Positions 34,901 to 47,900 of a stretch of DNA of 64,000 nucleotides are shown here, piece after piece. The stretch is from positions 131,923 to 195,922 of the forward strand of contig NW_019775694.1 in assembly GCF_001039355.2 (NCBI RefSeq). Direction: 5' to 3'. The position numbers and the translations under genes are program-made. The notes below the pieces were generated by a model. That model was given only the letters and a program-made list of their open reading frames with translations, was not told where the DNA came from and did no database searches. Source of the stretch: Lingula anatina. Taxonomy: Eukaryota; Brachiopoda; Lingulata; Lingulida; Lingulidae. Position 1 is the first letter of the stretch; each line of letters begins with the position of its first letter.

Positions 34901-37900
34901 GAAATGCTTATTTAATAACGACAGTTTTCAGCGCCTTTGGTATCACATCAGAGAACACAATCGTACTCGGCTTGAACTGCAAGAAATGAAGGATGATGAA
35001 GATTTCCAGCTGCTTCAAAACATGCATATATTAGGCATGACTACAACTGGGGCAGCAAGGTATCACCACATCCTCAAAAGACTGCGTCCCCGGATTGTTA
35101 TTGTAGAAGAAGCAGCAGAAGTGTTAGAGTCCCACATTGTGACGGCACTCAAAGAAGAATGTGAGCACTTGATTCTCATAGGAGATCACCAGCAGCTTCG
35201 ACCAAACCCTGCTTTTTATGTTCTGGCCAAGAAATTCAACCTAGACATATCCCTCTTTGAAAGAATGGTGCGAAACGGTATGCACTGTGACAAACTGGCC
35301 ATACAGCACCGTATGCGACCTGAGATATCACGTCTTCTGGTGCCTGAAATATATGACCATCTTCTTGATCATGAGTCTGTTTTCCAGTATGGGAATGTGA
35401 GAGGAGTTGAAGAAAACCTTTTCTTTATTGACCACAATTTTGAAGAAGAAACTGACCATGATTCCAAAAGTCACTCCAACAAACACGAAGCGACCTTCCT
35501 TGCTGCTCTCTGCCACTATCTCATAAATCAAGGTTACAGTAAATCACAGATCACCATTCTGACCGCATACACGGGCCAACTTTTTGAAATGAAAAAACAC
35601 TTCCCAAATAAATTTGAAGGGATTCGAGTGACACCTGTGGACAATTTTCAAGGAGAGGAAAATGACATAATTCTTCTCTCTTTAGTCCGCAGCAACAAGC
35701 AAGAACGCATTGGTTTTCTCAGCACTTCAAACCGTGTTTGTGTGGCTCTGTCTAGGGCGAGAATGGGCTTCTATTGTATTGGGAATGTTACGCTAATGTC
35801 ACGGCGAAGTAGCCTCTGGGAAAAACTGGTCAATAAGCTGAAAGAACGGCAACAGGTGGGCACTAAACTGACTTTGTATTGTCAAAACCACCCCAAAACG
35901 AAATATCAAGTATCAAAGAAAGAAGATTTCCAGCACATGCCTGATGGTGGGTGCGGATTGCCATGTGAATTTCGCTTGGAGTGCGGCCACGTATGTGCAC
36001 GTAGCTGTCATCCTTATGATGCAGATCACAAGCTGTACAAATGTGAAAAGCCATGTGAAAAACGCTGTGACTCTGGACACAAAACCTGCAAGAGAAAATG
36101 CTATCAGATTTGTTCGCCGTGCAGTTTTGATGTTACTGTTCGATTGCCAAAATGTGACCACAAAATTAAAACCAAATGTTACATAGATCCAGCTGACATA
36201 GTTTGCCGATTCCCATGCGAACAATATCTTCACTGTGGGCATAAATGCAAAAACTTGTGCTCTGAACCATGTACTATGCATTGTAAAGACCAAGTTTTGA
36301 AATATTTACCATGTGGGCACGAGCGTTTCCTACCTTGCCACCAGGATAAAGCCTTTGCAACATGCCACAAAATTGTAGAAAGACAGCTGCCCTGTAACCA
36401 CGTGGTAAATATTGCCTGTCATACAGATATATGTACATACAAATGTACTGAATTGATGCAAAAAATTCTGCCATGTGGGCATGAGTTTGAAGCGCCATGC
36501 TACCAAAACGTAACATGCCGCAAAATTGTAGAAAGACTGCTGCCCTGTAACCACGTGGTAAATATTACCTGTCATACAGATGTATGTTCATACCAATGTA
36601 CTGAATTGATGCAAAAAATTCTGCCATGTGGGCATGAGTTTGAAGCGCCATGCTACCAGGACGTAACTAACACAGAATGCCCACTACGAATTACTGAAAC
36701 GCTTCCTTGTGACCACACTCTTGAAATGAAATGCCACGAAAAAAGCGCAGACTTATCTCATCGATGCACAGTCTCTGTAGAAAGATCTTTGCCCTGCGGA
36801 CACACGGGGAAAATGGCTTGTCATCTAGAAGTGGGACATTACCAATGCAGACAAAAAATGATGCTGACATTCCCAAAGTGCAACCATCAAGTAGAGGTTA
36901 AGTGTGCCACTATAGAAAAAGTCTTGTCGAAGGGATGTCAGTTGCAAGTGGAACGAATGCTCTCTTGTGGCCACCAGGTCAAGGCAAGTTGTGGAATGGC
37001 TGAAAAGGAATTAGTTGAAGCTTGTCCTGCTGTCTGTAAAAAAACACGTGCTTGTGGTCACATCTGTGAGGGAACATGTGGTTCTTGCAGACAAGGTACC
37101 CGCCACATCCCGTGTTCAAGCCCTTGCTTATATGTGTTTCCTTGCGGACATCCATGCAAGGAGAAGTGCAGTGACGTATGCAAACCTTGCTTCTTAGGTT
37201 GCGAACGATCCTGCGCTCACCTGACAAAATGCAGTAAGAAATGCAGTGACTTCTGCAAGCGTTGTCCTCTGCCATGCGACTGGAAGTGCTACCATGTCCA
37301 GTGTAAGAGCCTCTGCTCCGAAATCTGTTCAGATCGCTTAATTTGTGATGAGCCTTGCCCGGAAAAACTATGCTGCGGCCACCCTTGTATTGGGATGTGT
37401 GGGGAACCATGCCCATTGCTGTGTCGAATATGCAGCAGGAAAAGCAGAGTCTTTGCCGGTTTGCCACCCAGGTCCCGCTTTATCAGAGTCCAACCGTGCA
37501 ACCACGTCATCGAGGTGACCAAGATGGATGCCCACATGGCTCGCCAAGGAGATGTAGTGACACTAGCCCCAAAACGGTGTCCTGTACCAAGCTGCAGGAA
37601 AATAATCCAAATATGCCCTCGATATGGAAGGGAACTGAAGACGTACATTAAAGCCAAGGACGAGGCTTCAGCAATTTTAAGATATGAATATTCTCTTTGT
37701 CAGCAAGTTCCCAAGTCTGCTAAGTTGATAACAAGAATAAAGGCATTGGATTCTCCAATCTGTGCTGAGATATTTGATTTTTGCAGCACTTCTGAGATCG
37801 AAGGTCAAAAAGTACAAATGGATAAAGAGACCTCCCTGATGTTGCTGACAATGGGCACCATTTTAGATGCAACAGACGCCATCAAAAGGTATGGTCACAC

Positions 37901-37925
37901 CTTAGTTTATATTAACGCAGTGTAA
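31997..37925 (+). CDS. ZNFX1-like helicase/NFX1-type zinc-finger protein, copy A (3' truncated)
   Basis: One exon of about 5.9 kb opens after TTTCTTTCAG. Counting from the first in-frame residue, an N-terminal ZNFX1-type region runs to about 460. An SF1 helicase follows: Walker A GPPGTGKT near 491-498, CYTNHALDQFLEGI near 560, DEAD-like IVEEAAEV near 1034, QHRMRPEI near 1100, DNFQGEENDII near 1214 and VALSRARMGFYC near 1248. A long acidic Ser/Glu/Asp insertion (about 690-960) splits the helicase. NFX1-type CGHxC fingers occupy about 1310-1830. Vertebrate ZNFX1 (about 1,900 aa) also has a C-terminal helical region and RZ finger, which are absent here. A donor (AAAAG before GTATGG) at 37888 suggests the last 12 codons are intron read-through and that the rest is lost at the N at 37926. 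In other animals ZNFX1 is an antiviral RNA sensor and small-RNA inheritance factor. Confidence 0.9.
36358..36668 (+). repeat. 153-bp in-frame duplication of a zinc-finger unit in copy A
   Basis: The unit CRKIVERLLPCNHVVNI... through CGHEFEAPCYQ occurs twice with a period of 153 bp (51 codons) and few differences. It adds one NFX1-type repeat. The reading frame is preserved. Confidence 0.85.
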
Positions 37926-38512
37926 NGAGGTCGTGGAGGGCAAGGCTTTGGAGGTCGAGGCCGTGGTGGAGGAAGTATGTTACTGTTCAATTGTTACATT
38001 ACCGTTCAATTATTCTTCACCATTTTAATTTTCCTTACACACGAAGTAAGATAGGGTTAGAAATAAGCACTCGCACTCATTTAAAGATAATGTTTTGCTT
38101 CCGTTTACTGCTCATTCTTTACCATTGTGCCACAATTTGAATTCTAAGTCTATTGCTACTCAATGCAATAATTTGACCGCAATGCCAGCGAATAGGGGAA
38201 GTCAAATTGATGCTACTTCCCTTGAGTTACACTGACTGTAATGCTAGCAATTGGTACACTGCACTTTAACGTGCAATGCTCAACTCGTCATGGCTATTAT
38301 CTTGGTCTCTTTGTCTGACAAAAAGTCCATTCTTGTTGCCTGTTATTACACTATATACACATGCACAAAACAGTGCAGCGCATGTGTACCTACCTATCTG
38401 TATACTTACATTGTAAAAAATAATCATACCGCCACGTAAGTCAATCAGTATGGCACCATGGGTCATACAATATAACAGAAATAAATTATATGTCTGTTTA
38501 TCTCAATACCAG

Positions 38513-38722
38513 GTCTTGTGATGAGAATGTTCAACCAAGAGGACTGGGTCCTTGGAGGAGATAGAAACAACCCATATCTTCCTCAAGAGGGTCAGCCTGA
38601 TAGAGGTGCTACATATAACTCAGATTACCACCGTGGTGCTGGTCGGGGTAGCCATTTTGCACGTGGTAGGGGAAGAGGTCGTGGAGGGCAAGGCTTTGGA
38701 GGTCGAGGCCGTGGTGGAGGAA
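38513..38722 (+). CDS. RGG-box exon (70 codons, phase 1-1)
   Basis: Acceptor ACCAG, then 210 nt, then donor GTATGT. The only open frame reads LVMRMFNQEDWVLGGDRNN..., then AGRGSHFARGRGRGRGGQGF and ends in GGRGRGGG. Entry and exit phase are both 1, so the exon can be added or skipped without a frameshift. RGG/RG repeats bind RNA and are arginine-methylated in many proteins. The N-terminus of vertebrate ZNFX1 is also Arg/Gly/Asn-rich, so this may be a 5' exon of another family member between copies A and B. That link is inferred. The phase does not match the helicase exon acceptor directly. Confidence 0.55.
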
Positions 38723-39260
38723 GTATGTTACTGTTCAATTGTTACATTACCGTTCAATTATTCTTCACCATTTTAATTTTCCTTACACACGAAGTAAGAT
38801 AGGGTTAGAAATAAGCACTCGCACTCATTTAAAGATAATGTTTTGCTTCCGTTTACTGCTCATTCTTTACCATTGTGCCACAATTTGAATTCTAAGTCTA
38901 TTGCTACTCAATGCAATAATTTGACCGCAATGCCAGCGAATAGGGGAAGTCAAATTGATGCTACTTCCCTTGAGTTACACTGACTGTAATGCTAGCAATT
39001 GGTACACTGCACTTTAACGTGCAATGCTCAACTCGTCATGGCTATTATCTTGGTCTCTTTGTCTGACAAAAAGTCCATTCTTGTTGCCTGTTATTACACT
39101 ATATACACATGCACAAAACAGTGCAGCGCATGTGTACCTACCTATCTGTATACTTACATTGTAAAAAATAATCATACCGCCACGTAAGTCAATCAGTATG
39201 GCACCATGGGTCATACAATATAACAGAAATAAATTATATGTCTGTTTATCTCAATACCAG

Positions 39261-39334
39261 GTCTTGTGATGAGAATGTTCAACCAAGAGGACTGGGTCCT
39301 TGGAGGAGATAGAAACAACCCATATCTTCCTCAA
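39261..39334 (+). pseudogene. Left part of an RGG exon split by a 12-kb insertion
   Basis: The first 74 nt of the RGG exon, identical to 38513-38586, stop at CCTCAA. The remaining 136 nt resume at 51354 (GAGGGTCAGCC). 74 plus 136 equals the 210 nt of the uninterrupted exon at 38513-38722. Confidence 0.8.
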
Positions 39335-39602
39335 AAAATACCACGCAATCTTTGAGCCCAGGAAAGTACGAAAAAAGAAGGAAAAAAACGCAAAAAACGC
39401 AAAAAAAATGCGAAAAAAGGGGCCTCCGTAACGTCGGAAATTCCATGAAAGTGGCCCCCAAGAAAAAAAGAAGTACCCCAAAGTCCCCCCTGGGGGTCGA
39501 TCCACCCGACGGGCCTTAATTGGTTAACGCGACCTTGACCTATGCGATAATGGGCATGACGTACCGAAAAGACCGAAAGTTGAAAGGAAAAAAAAAAAAA
39601 AG

Positions 39603-40240
39603 GAAATAAATGAAAATGAAGCGCTTATAAAGCAAAGACACGACCGCTGATACAAAAATACCAGTGTTGTTCTTGTTACTGAAATGATTGCAATTTGAAG
39701 AAATTACAGTTGAAGTTTTAAAGTACAACTGGTGATTTTTTAAAGATTTTTTAAAAATAAAAAATGAGAAAAACCTAATAAGAAATAAATGAAAATAAAA
39801 CGCTAATAAAGCAAAGATACGAACGCTGATAAGTGTTGTTCTGGTTACTGAAATGATTGCAATTTAAAGAAATTACAGTGGAAGTCTAAAAGTACAACTG
39901 GTGATTTTTAAAAGTGTTTTTTTAAATAAATAATGAGAAAAACCAAGTAAGAAATAAATGAAAATGAAGCGCTAATAAAGCAAAAATTACGAACCCTGAT
40001 ACAGTGTTGTTCTTGTGTCTGAAATGATTGCAATTTAATGAAATTACAGAAGAAGTTTCAAGGTACAAAATACCAAGGTACAACAGGTGAGTATTTTTTT
40101 AATAAAAAAAGAAAAATAAGAAACAACTGAAAATGATGCGCTAATAAAGCAAAACTGACCAAACGCTGATACAGTGTTGTACTTATGTGGAAGTTATTAC
40201 GTAAAACTGGTGATTTTTTTTCATTTTTTAAAATAAAAAA
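39603..40240. repeat. Left subterminal tandem repeat (~170-180 bp x 4)
   Basis: Units start at about 39603, 39782, 39951 and 40120. Each carries GAAATAAATGAAAATGAAGCG, GCTAATAAAGCAAAG, GAAATGATTGCAATTT and GTACAACTGGTGATTTTT with substitutions and indels. Subterminal repeats of this kind often bind transposase in large DNA transposons; that role is inferred here. Confidence 0.8.
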
Positions 40241-40410
40241 TGAAAAAAAAAAAAAAAAAAAAAAAAACAGCGAAGAAAAAAGAAAATTATGACAAATAAT
40301 AGAATTTGCCACATTCTGGTGTAGTTTGACCATTTGGTAAACGGGTAGACTTCTAGTAAGTGACAATTTAAAGGTACTGCAGGCGTATTTGAAAAAATAA
40401 TAAGACTGCA

Positions 40411-40455
40411 TTCCCACAGATTTTAGACCGATCTATCCCCGTGGGGGGTCTCACT
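40411..40455. mobile_element. GATCGATC-type MITE end fragment
   Basis: Only the end of the element is present (CATTCCCACAGATTTTAGA...GGGGTCTCACTAGGTTATAA), inside the 12-kb insertion. Confidence 0.5.
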
Positions 40456-41966
40456 AGGTTATAAATAGGTTAAAAAACTTTTTAAAAAATGCTCCTCACA
40501 CCAAAAAATAATTAAAAATTATTAAATAACTTAAGTAAGGTATTTGAAAGTTTTAACAGCATTTGAAGTAACCTGATTGGAGCAGAAATTTAAACTAAAA
40601 GCATATAGTTTATTTTTAACTTTTATTTTGATATAAAATTCTAGTTAATTATACAGACGATTTTTCTGCAAAGCATTTCATAAAATAAAGCATAATCCAT
40701 TAACTTTGAGAAAATTTAAATGAATATTTTTTTCATTTTTAGTTAGAAAATCTACTTATTGATATTAATCCCTAGTCCACATAAATTAATTTTTTATATG
40801 TTAATAGTGAAAGGAAGAAGAGTAGAGGGAGAAAAAAGAGCAACAACTGAACAAACATCTTTCTTTTCCCAATAACATCGTTTATTACAGTCAAATACAG
40901 AACATATATTACAGTGGCATGCATGTACTTAACAAAAAAACAAAACTATTTTCACTAGTATGTAAAAAAAAGTTATCACCATACAAAAAAACAACAACGT
41001 TTTACACTAAAAAAAAAAAAAGTTTTATGTACAGCATAACAGTATGATAGGCCTCCATTTAAAAAAAATACATTTCCACTCTTTAAAAACCAAATTGAAA
41101 ATATCTAGCAAAAAGATTGACTTATGAAATAAAATATGTTATAGAAATATAAGGTAAGTACATAAACATGTATTCTATCAACACAAAAGTTAATTTGTTC
41201 ACTTTAAAAAGAACGAAATTTATACAGATTTATAAAAAAAAAAAAAAAATTAAAAAAAAATGCCAACTGATGCTATACTTGACAAATATAACTGTAATTG
41301 GTATGCACTAGGACTATGTCATATATTCTACAAATGCAATAAAAATTACAAGTTTTTACTAAGAATATTACAATATCTTTAAAAAAAAATGACAGACTGC
41401 AAGAAATGCTGCGAGCGGGCTGCCCAACCCCACTCCCTTTATGAATGTTGGGAATTGTATGGAAGGAAGTGGGGGGGTAGGATTTTTCCATGCTCTGTCC
41501 AGCTGAAGTGGAGTTTACTCTCCGTTTTGCCGTTCTGCCTTCATCTGCAGGTAAGTCTACATTACACATGTAACAATGCACAAATATGTACAAAAAAAAA
41601 TTAATAACTATGCAAATAAAATCACTATGCAACAGTATATAAAAGAGAATATGCACAAGGTAAAAATGTACTCGGATATGTGCCAGGAAATACAAATGTA
41701 CAATATAAATATACATAATACATTACACAACTAAATAAGGCCTACATCCACGTTGGCCATAAGTAGTATAAAATTTTGTAGCTTGTGCATGATAATCTTT
41801 AATTTATGAAAAATACTGAACATTTATATGAGCAAAAAAATAAGCAAATATCAACAAAATGAATTTATATTTAAATATGCCTTGAAATGAGCTATGCAAT
41901 TAATTTAAAAATAAGTAAAATAAATTATATACACATTTATATACATAAGTCCAAAGTTGCAGAGCC
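40456..41966. other. AT-rich 3' flank of the insertion gene
   Basis: Low-complexity AT-rich sequence lies downstream of the minus-strand gene's stop codon. A plus-strand frame at 41389-41542 ends in a perfect CAG-GTAAGT donor, but it has no recognisable domain or partner exon. I regard the region as 3' UTR or non-coding transposon sequence. Confidence 0.4.
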
Positions 41967-44900
41967 CTATGTCTTCCTTGGCTTGGGAGGGTTTACCAAC
42001 TTCCTTGCTGCCAACCAGGCCTGAACACTTGGATACTGGGTACCCTCGACGGCAGGACAGAACTCATCAAGACCTAATTGTCCTAGGTGACGACTGTGCC
42101 CAGTTTCTTTACGCTTTGCCTGGTTGCAGCGTTTGCATTTTGTAAATGCAGCATGTTTTGCATATCTCCTCTTCCCTTCTCCTGCTGCTGCCATCTTACG
42201 CTGGTAAAATAGTGTGGACTTTGGCAGCTTTTCTTCACCCTGTGGACTTGGTGTTGTTACCTTCACCTGGGGTGCTACAGATGGTATGCTGGCAAAGACA
42301 TGAACAGGGGCACTGGGCTGGGGCAACAGCCTTGGAAGGAGCTCTGTGGGTGCTGGTGGTGTTGCCTTTGGGCTCACTGGACGCCGGAGGGCAGGCAGTA
42401 GCTTCTCCTTTGCCATCAAAGGAGGAGGTGGAGGCAAGCCTTGCAGCAGGACCTTTTTTTCGAGCCCCTTTTGCCTGTCATTCCACCTAGAAATAAGGTT
42501 AATCAAAGTTACAAAACTGACGAAAGAATGTTATCAAAATTATTGATTGATAAGAAAAAATCTTCTTTAAATGCTCTGTCCTACACTGAAGGAAAAATAT
42601 TTAAAATCACAACAACAACAAAAAAAAAAAAAAAAAAAAAAAAAACGCATTGAAATATCTCTTCAGTAGTAATATTTGTTCCCACACATTACACTTTTGA
42701 TATGTAGTATTTTTACTGACAAATCAACTGAAAAAACACTTAAAATAACTGAAATAATGTACATGCTTAAAAAACTTAATAAAATTATAACCATTTCAGC
42801 AGTGTCGTCTGGTTGATTTCATACAGCTGGATGTTGGTTTGGCTCATCAGTCTATCATGCAAGGTGACAAGGTTCCGGATGTGGTGGTATTTATCCAGGA
42901 TCACCTTCCATCTTGATGCCGACTGTCGTCCACGCTGCTTTTTAGGCGATGGGCTGTTACGCTCAAGGTGAACACATAAAGCTTCTACCAGTGGAGAAGC
43001 ATCCACTGCTGTGGCAGGGCCTGCTGATGCTCCCACCATTGCTCTGAAAAAAAATGGAAAAAATAAACTATCCTCCTTTCACATTTGGAAAGATTTTGTC
43101 CCTAATTTTGCTCTTTGAAGAAGTAAATTAATCACAAATGACAGTTTTTTGCAGTTATTTTTAAAGGGATTTAAACTAGTTGCGTGCATAACTTCATCAT
43201 GTTGAAATTTAGAAAATGAAATAAAAAGTCTTACCTTCTCAAGCTCACAATTCCCTGTTGTCCTGACTGCTTTTTGGGGGAGGGCTTCTTTCTTCTGAAC
43301 CGACCAGAGTGTTGTGTGTCTGCTCTATATCTTGATGGGTACTGCACCCTTTCATCACGTAATCCTATAAATCACACAAGTTTACTGTACACATAACCAG
43401 ATCAGAGTCATGAGAATGTTAATACTACATTACATGCATTGTTTCCATCATGTGTTTTATGCCTATAAATGCCATCTCAAATGAACAACATGTACCTGCA
43501 GGCAGTTTCCCCCAGAGAGATATCAGGTTGTCTGCTGCAGCCTCTGTCATAGTTGGTGCATTATGTAGAGCAAACAAGGCCTTTGCTAGATCTTGGATGG
43601 CCTTCCATCCCACCACTCCTTTTGGTCCAATGGATTCCTGCAAAAATATAACAATAATAATAAGAAGAAGACAAATAAATCTAAATAAAAGATTGATAAA
43701 TGAAAAAAAAAGTTCCACAAATAATTTCTCAAAATAGAGCATGTTTGTATTTATGTTTCTTATTTATCAAAAACAAACTGAAAATAAGTTGTGTTAAGAT
43801 TATAAACTCACTGATTGCTCTGTGCTCTGTGTTTCATGGGTAGGGTCGTGGCCAGCCACTTCCTCCCCATGTGGCACATCACCTGAAAATGAGAATAAAT
43901 ATGCCCTATTTTATGACCTCTGACTTTAAAGATGTTTTCTGTGATAAGCAACAGCATGCATAGTATATTACCCATCAGCCAATCAGTAGACAAACGGGGA
44001 AAAAAACATTAACAGCAAAACATGATCAAGTGAACATTTAATCACTGTATCATCTGTATGAAAATCATCATCATACCTTCATCCATCCCTCTATTTGCTT
44101 CTGGGTCATGAGTATCTCCACTCTCCCCCTCCACCGGGTCATCAGCTAGAAGCAAATAAATGAATTAATAGTATAAGCTACTCTGAGACAGCACTAGCAA
44201 TCTGAAAACAATTGCATGCAGGGAACAAAAGATAAATAGACTGCATAACAAAACAAATTGCAATCATCAAAATAATTCCGGTTATAAAATGAGTTAATCA
44301 ACAAAAACAAATCATGCATACCTTTCCTTCTCCTCTGAGCTAAGATCCCAACAGTGGGATCCTGCTCCTCATCTTCCTCATACCCCTCATCTTCCTCTTC
44401 TTCGTCCTCCTTGATGTCGTCCACTGTGTCAGGATCAAGGACTACTGTGGAGGTCCACCGTCTACCAGTTTGGCTATACAGGTACTCCACCCCTATCATT
44501 TCCCCAGTGTACTGTAAAGGAGGACGGAAAGAGGGGTCGATAGGCTCACCATACACCTGGGCACTGGCTCTGTTCAGTTCCAGCTGAACAGCACTGTTGT
44601 AGAAGTGCCCAGATTCCCGCCCCTGTGCAGCCTGCTCCCTGTCTTTGTTCCAACGCACAATGCCCTCCAAAAGGTATGCCTGGAAATGGCTGTCGTTGGC
44701 GACTGTACCTGTTTGAATAGTGCAAGTGAATGTAAGCAGCTGGCATTATAGATCTTATTATCTTATATTATTTTATCAAATAAACAAAGAGTTTCTCTCA
44801 AACTTTTCCAATCTAATAATAAAAGTACAAATAAATAGGTAGAATGCCTTTGATTTCAGTGAAACAATATCTACATAATATAATATGAAAATAAGAATTT

Positions 44901-47900
44901 ATTTAAATGTTATTTCCCTATAACATACCTGGTATGAATCTGACGATGTGATTGTGAAAGGATTCCAAGGATACAGAGCCTCTTGCACAGCGGTAGATGG
45001 GCAATTCAATGCCTCCCTTTTTCAGTGTCCTGGTTTGCGTGTAGAGGTTCTTGCCCTCAAGATCCTTCATAATCATGATATGTAAAAGAATTACAAAAAT
45101 TCATCAGATGAACTTCAAAGTTTTTAAAAGCTGCACTTATGAGGATCTAGATAAAATGAATACATGAACAAAATGCATTATACTTGAAAAAATGGCAGAA
45201 AATTCAAACTTAACAACTTATATGATATAACTGTCATATTTGGTGTCTGAAAGAAAAATCTAGGGTATATTTCAATTAATTTGTATATGTTTCACAATTA
45301 ATAATTTATCCTACCTGAATACACGACAAATGGCGTTTTTGCTCCTCCCAGATCTGGGCTGCTAGGTCTGCATCCAGCACAGGTATACCCATGGTGTCCT
45401 TGCCAGACTCAGAGGAGAAGGAGGACAGCAGGTTGTCTATGAGGGATCGAGTCTGTTCAACCCCTCGAGTTCTACGCTTGCAGTGCAACTGAAGCTCTTT
45501 CTTGGTAATATGAAGATCAAGATCAGCTTCAGAAGCACGCCACACACCACTAGAGAGGAGTTCAGCCTCCTTTGCCGCACGTAGCCGCGCCACATCCTCT
45601 GGATCAAACTCAAATATACACCCTGACAGGCGACCCATGAAAGCGGCATATAGAGCATGACTCTCAGAGGTGCAGGCAGCTGCAATACGACGCATGAAGT
45701 GCCAAATGTCCAATCTAATGTTGAGTGACTCCCACTGGTGGAAAGACAAGCGAAGTCTCTCAGAGCAACAGTCACGATCTACATACAACAGTGAAGGAGG
45801 TGGAACTCCTGCTGCTGCATACCTACCCATAAGACCCTCTGCCATCACATCCAAGCCAATGCCTTCTGAATCGGTAAGGACAGACATGAGGACCTGGCCA
45901 AATTCATTCCCCACATTGGTCACCCAAGATGCCGTGCCACGCGCATGTCCACCAAGCTTTTTGGCAACCTAAAAGGAAAATATAAAGACATTACAGTAAA
46001 CCATTTACTAGAGGCACACAAATATTGTTACTTATCATCAACTATCAAATCAGTTTGTCATGGTGCACATATTACAATACTGTTTAAGAGGCAGACCAGT
46101 TCCCTGGGTGTGTCCAGCAAGCTTTTTGGTCTCCTAAAAGATAGAAAATAAATGCTTTAAAGAAAAACTTCAATATCGGCCTAAAATGATCATAGTTATT
46201 TAACTTTCAAAACCACCTTTAAAAAACAAAAACAGATGTAAAAAAAAACATACTGTATGAAACATCTTTAATGAACTTGGACAAAATGTTTTAACTCTTA
46301 TTATGGTCAAGTTAACTTCATTAAAAAAATGTTAGTGGAAGGTAAAACAAGGAAAATAAATAACCCACTTTCTTAGTTGAATCCATTTTTAATACGTCAC
46401 CAAATGTTGATGTGATTTGTGCCTTGTTGTCATCTAGTCTGGTGAACACATCCTTGAGGTATACTCCCAGCAACCAAGGCACTTTGGGAACAGGAGGCAT
46501 CACTGGAAGCTGAGCACTGGGAGGGAAAACCGTCACCATGTGCCCAGCTGCCTGGAATGACTCCCGAGCCTGCAGATACCTTAGCTGCCGGAGAGCATGT
46601 GCCTCTCGGTGTTGCTCCTCAACCTGGTGCATAACTTTGGTGGCCGAGTTGCCCAGGGTCCTCTGTCTAAGGAGTCGCACCACCTTTAAGTCGCATGTGT
46701 ACCTGAAATCCAAATAATTTTTGTTACAGCAAAAATTGTGTCTAAATCATGCCCAACATTCATAGGTTAGAGTTTTTTTTTTTCTATTACTGTCAACAAA
46801 CAAACAGTGCAAGTTACTATTACTGCTTCCTATGATGAGCAATCTGACAAAATAACAATTAAACTAGAAAACTAATTACTTCTCATCTTACCTAAATGTC
46901 AGCATAGCTGGAAAGTAGCTTCTACGCCCCAGGTCTAGCTGGTCAAGGACAAGGGGGGACCAGCTTGCAAACTTCCTTTTGCAGAATTTGCATTCTAGGT
47001 ACTCGCATCCTATATAGTACCAGCCATCTACATCTAGTACTTTTCTGACTGTTTGGTAGAGCCCTGCCAGAGTGAGGTGATACTGCAACACAAAATAAAA
47101 CATTAAGTAATTTCTTAGTGCTAGAAAAAAAATAAATAAAAAATGGACAGTCACTGATTAACTCAACCTTAAAAATTCAACTTAATATATTTCTATCTCA
47201 TTAAATACAACCTTTATTTTTCATAAATATAAGCCTTAACAAATATATACATGTTATATACAAATGATGGAAAGAACGAGAACAAATTGTGTTTGTACTT
47301 AAGCAGTGTTTAAGGTTAGTCATCAATTAAAATATGCTGATGTGAACAAACCGTGGTCTTCTTTGCTGCCTGCTTCGCAACACACTCTGGGTGGCATTTC
47401 AGCTTCAGGTTCCACACTCGAAGTGGTGCCCACAGGAAAAACGGTCGTAGAAAATAGGGATCTGGGGAAGATGGAGGAACCCCGTGGACCTGCAGGGGCT
47501 CTGGTGGATAATGCCACATGGTCAGCTTAGGAGCCAGCTCCCGCTTTCCAGTGACAGGATTTACCCTGAACAGGACCTTGGCCAGCCAAGCCTGATCAGG
47601 GGGGGGCAGCGTGTTCTGCCATCCCTTAGGCAGGGTCACCTGACAAGAAAAAAACAGATTTTACATATTTAACAATTAGGTGTGTGTTTGTGTGTGTGTA
47701 CTGTAATCTGCGAAGGCAAAATTATGAATTAAAAAATCTCATCCATATAATTTTCAAAGATATTTTTGTATGCTTATTAACCTCTGTTTCTGCCTCCATC
47801 TGGGATGCCGACGCACGTGCCTGCATGCGCCGGACTGTCATGGCTTGTAAATCCCTCGTGGAGGTGGAAATAGCTGATGCTAACAGAAAAAAATATAATA

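Larger units (their letters stand above)
37926..39334 (+). repeat. 748-bp direct repeat carrying an RGG exon
   Basis: After the N at 37926, 37927-38586 is repeated as 38675-39334, apparently without differences. Each period holds the tail of an RGG exon, a ~540-bp intron and the head of the next RGG exon. Perfect identity means either a very recent tandem duplication or an assembly loop. Confidence 0.75.

Noticed and set aside
41389-41542. Plus-strand frame ending in a perfect CAG-GTAAGT donor, inside the 12-kb insertion
   Set aside because: No partner exon or domain found, and it lies just downstream of the stop of the minus-strand gene, so probably UTR or chance.
46080-46140. Second apparent exon like the start of the 45315-45968 exon
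   Set aside because: A short duplicated fragment (CAGCAAGCTTTTTGG) that does not keep the phase; skipping it gives the clean reading frame.
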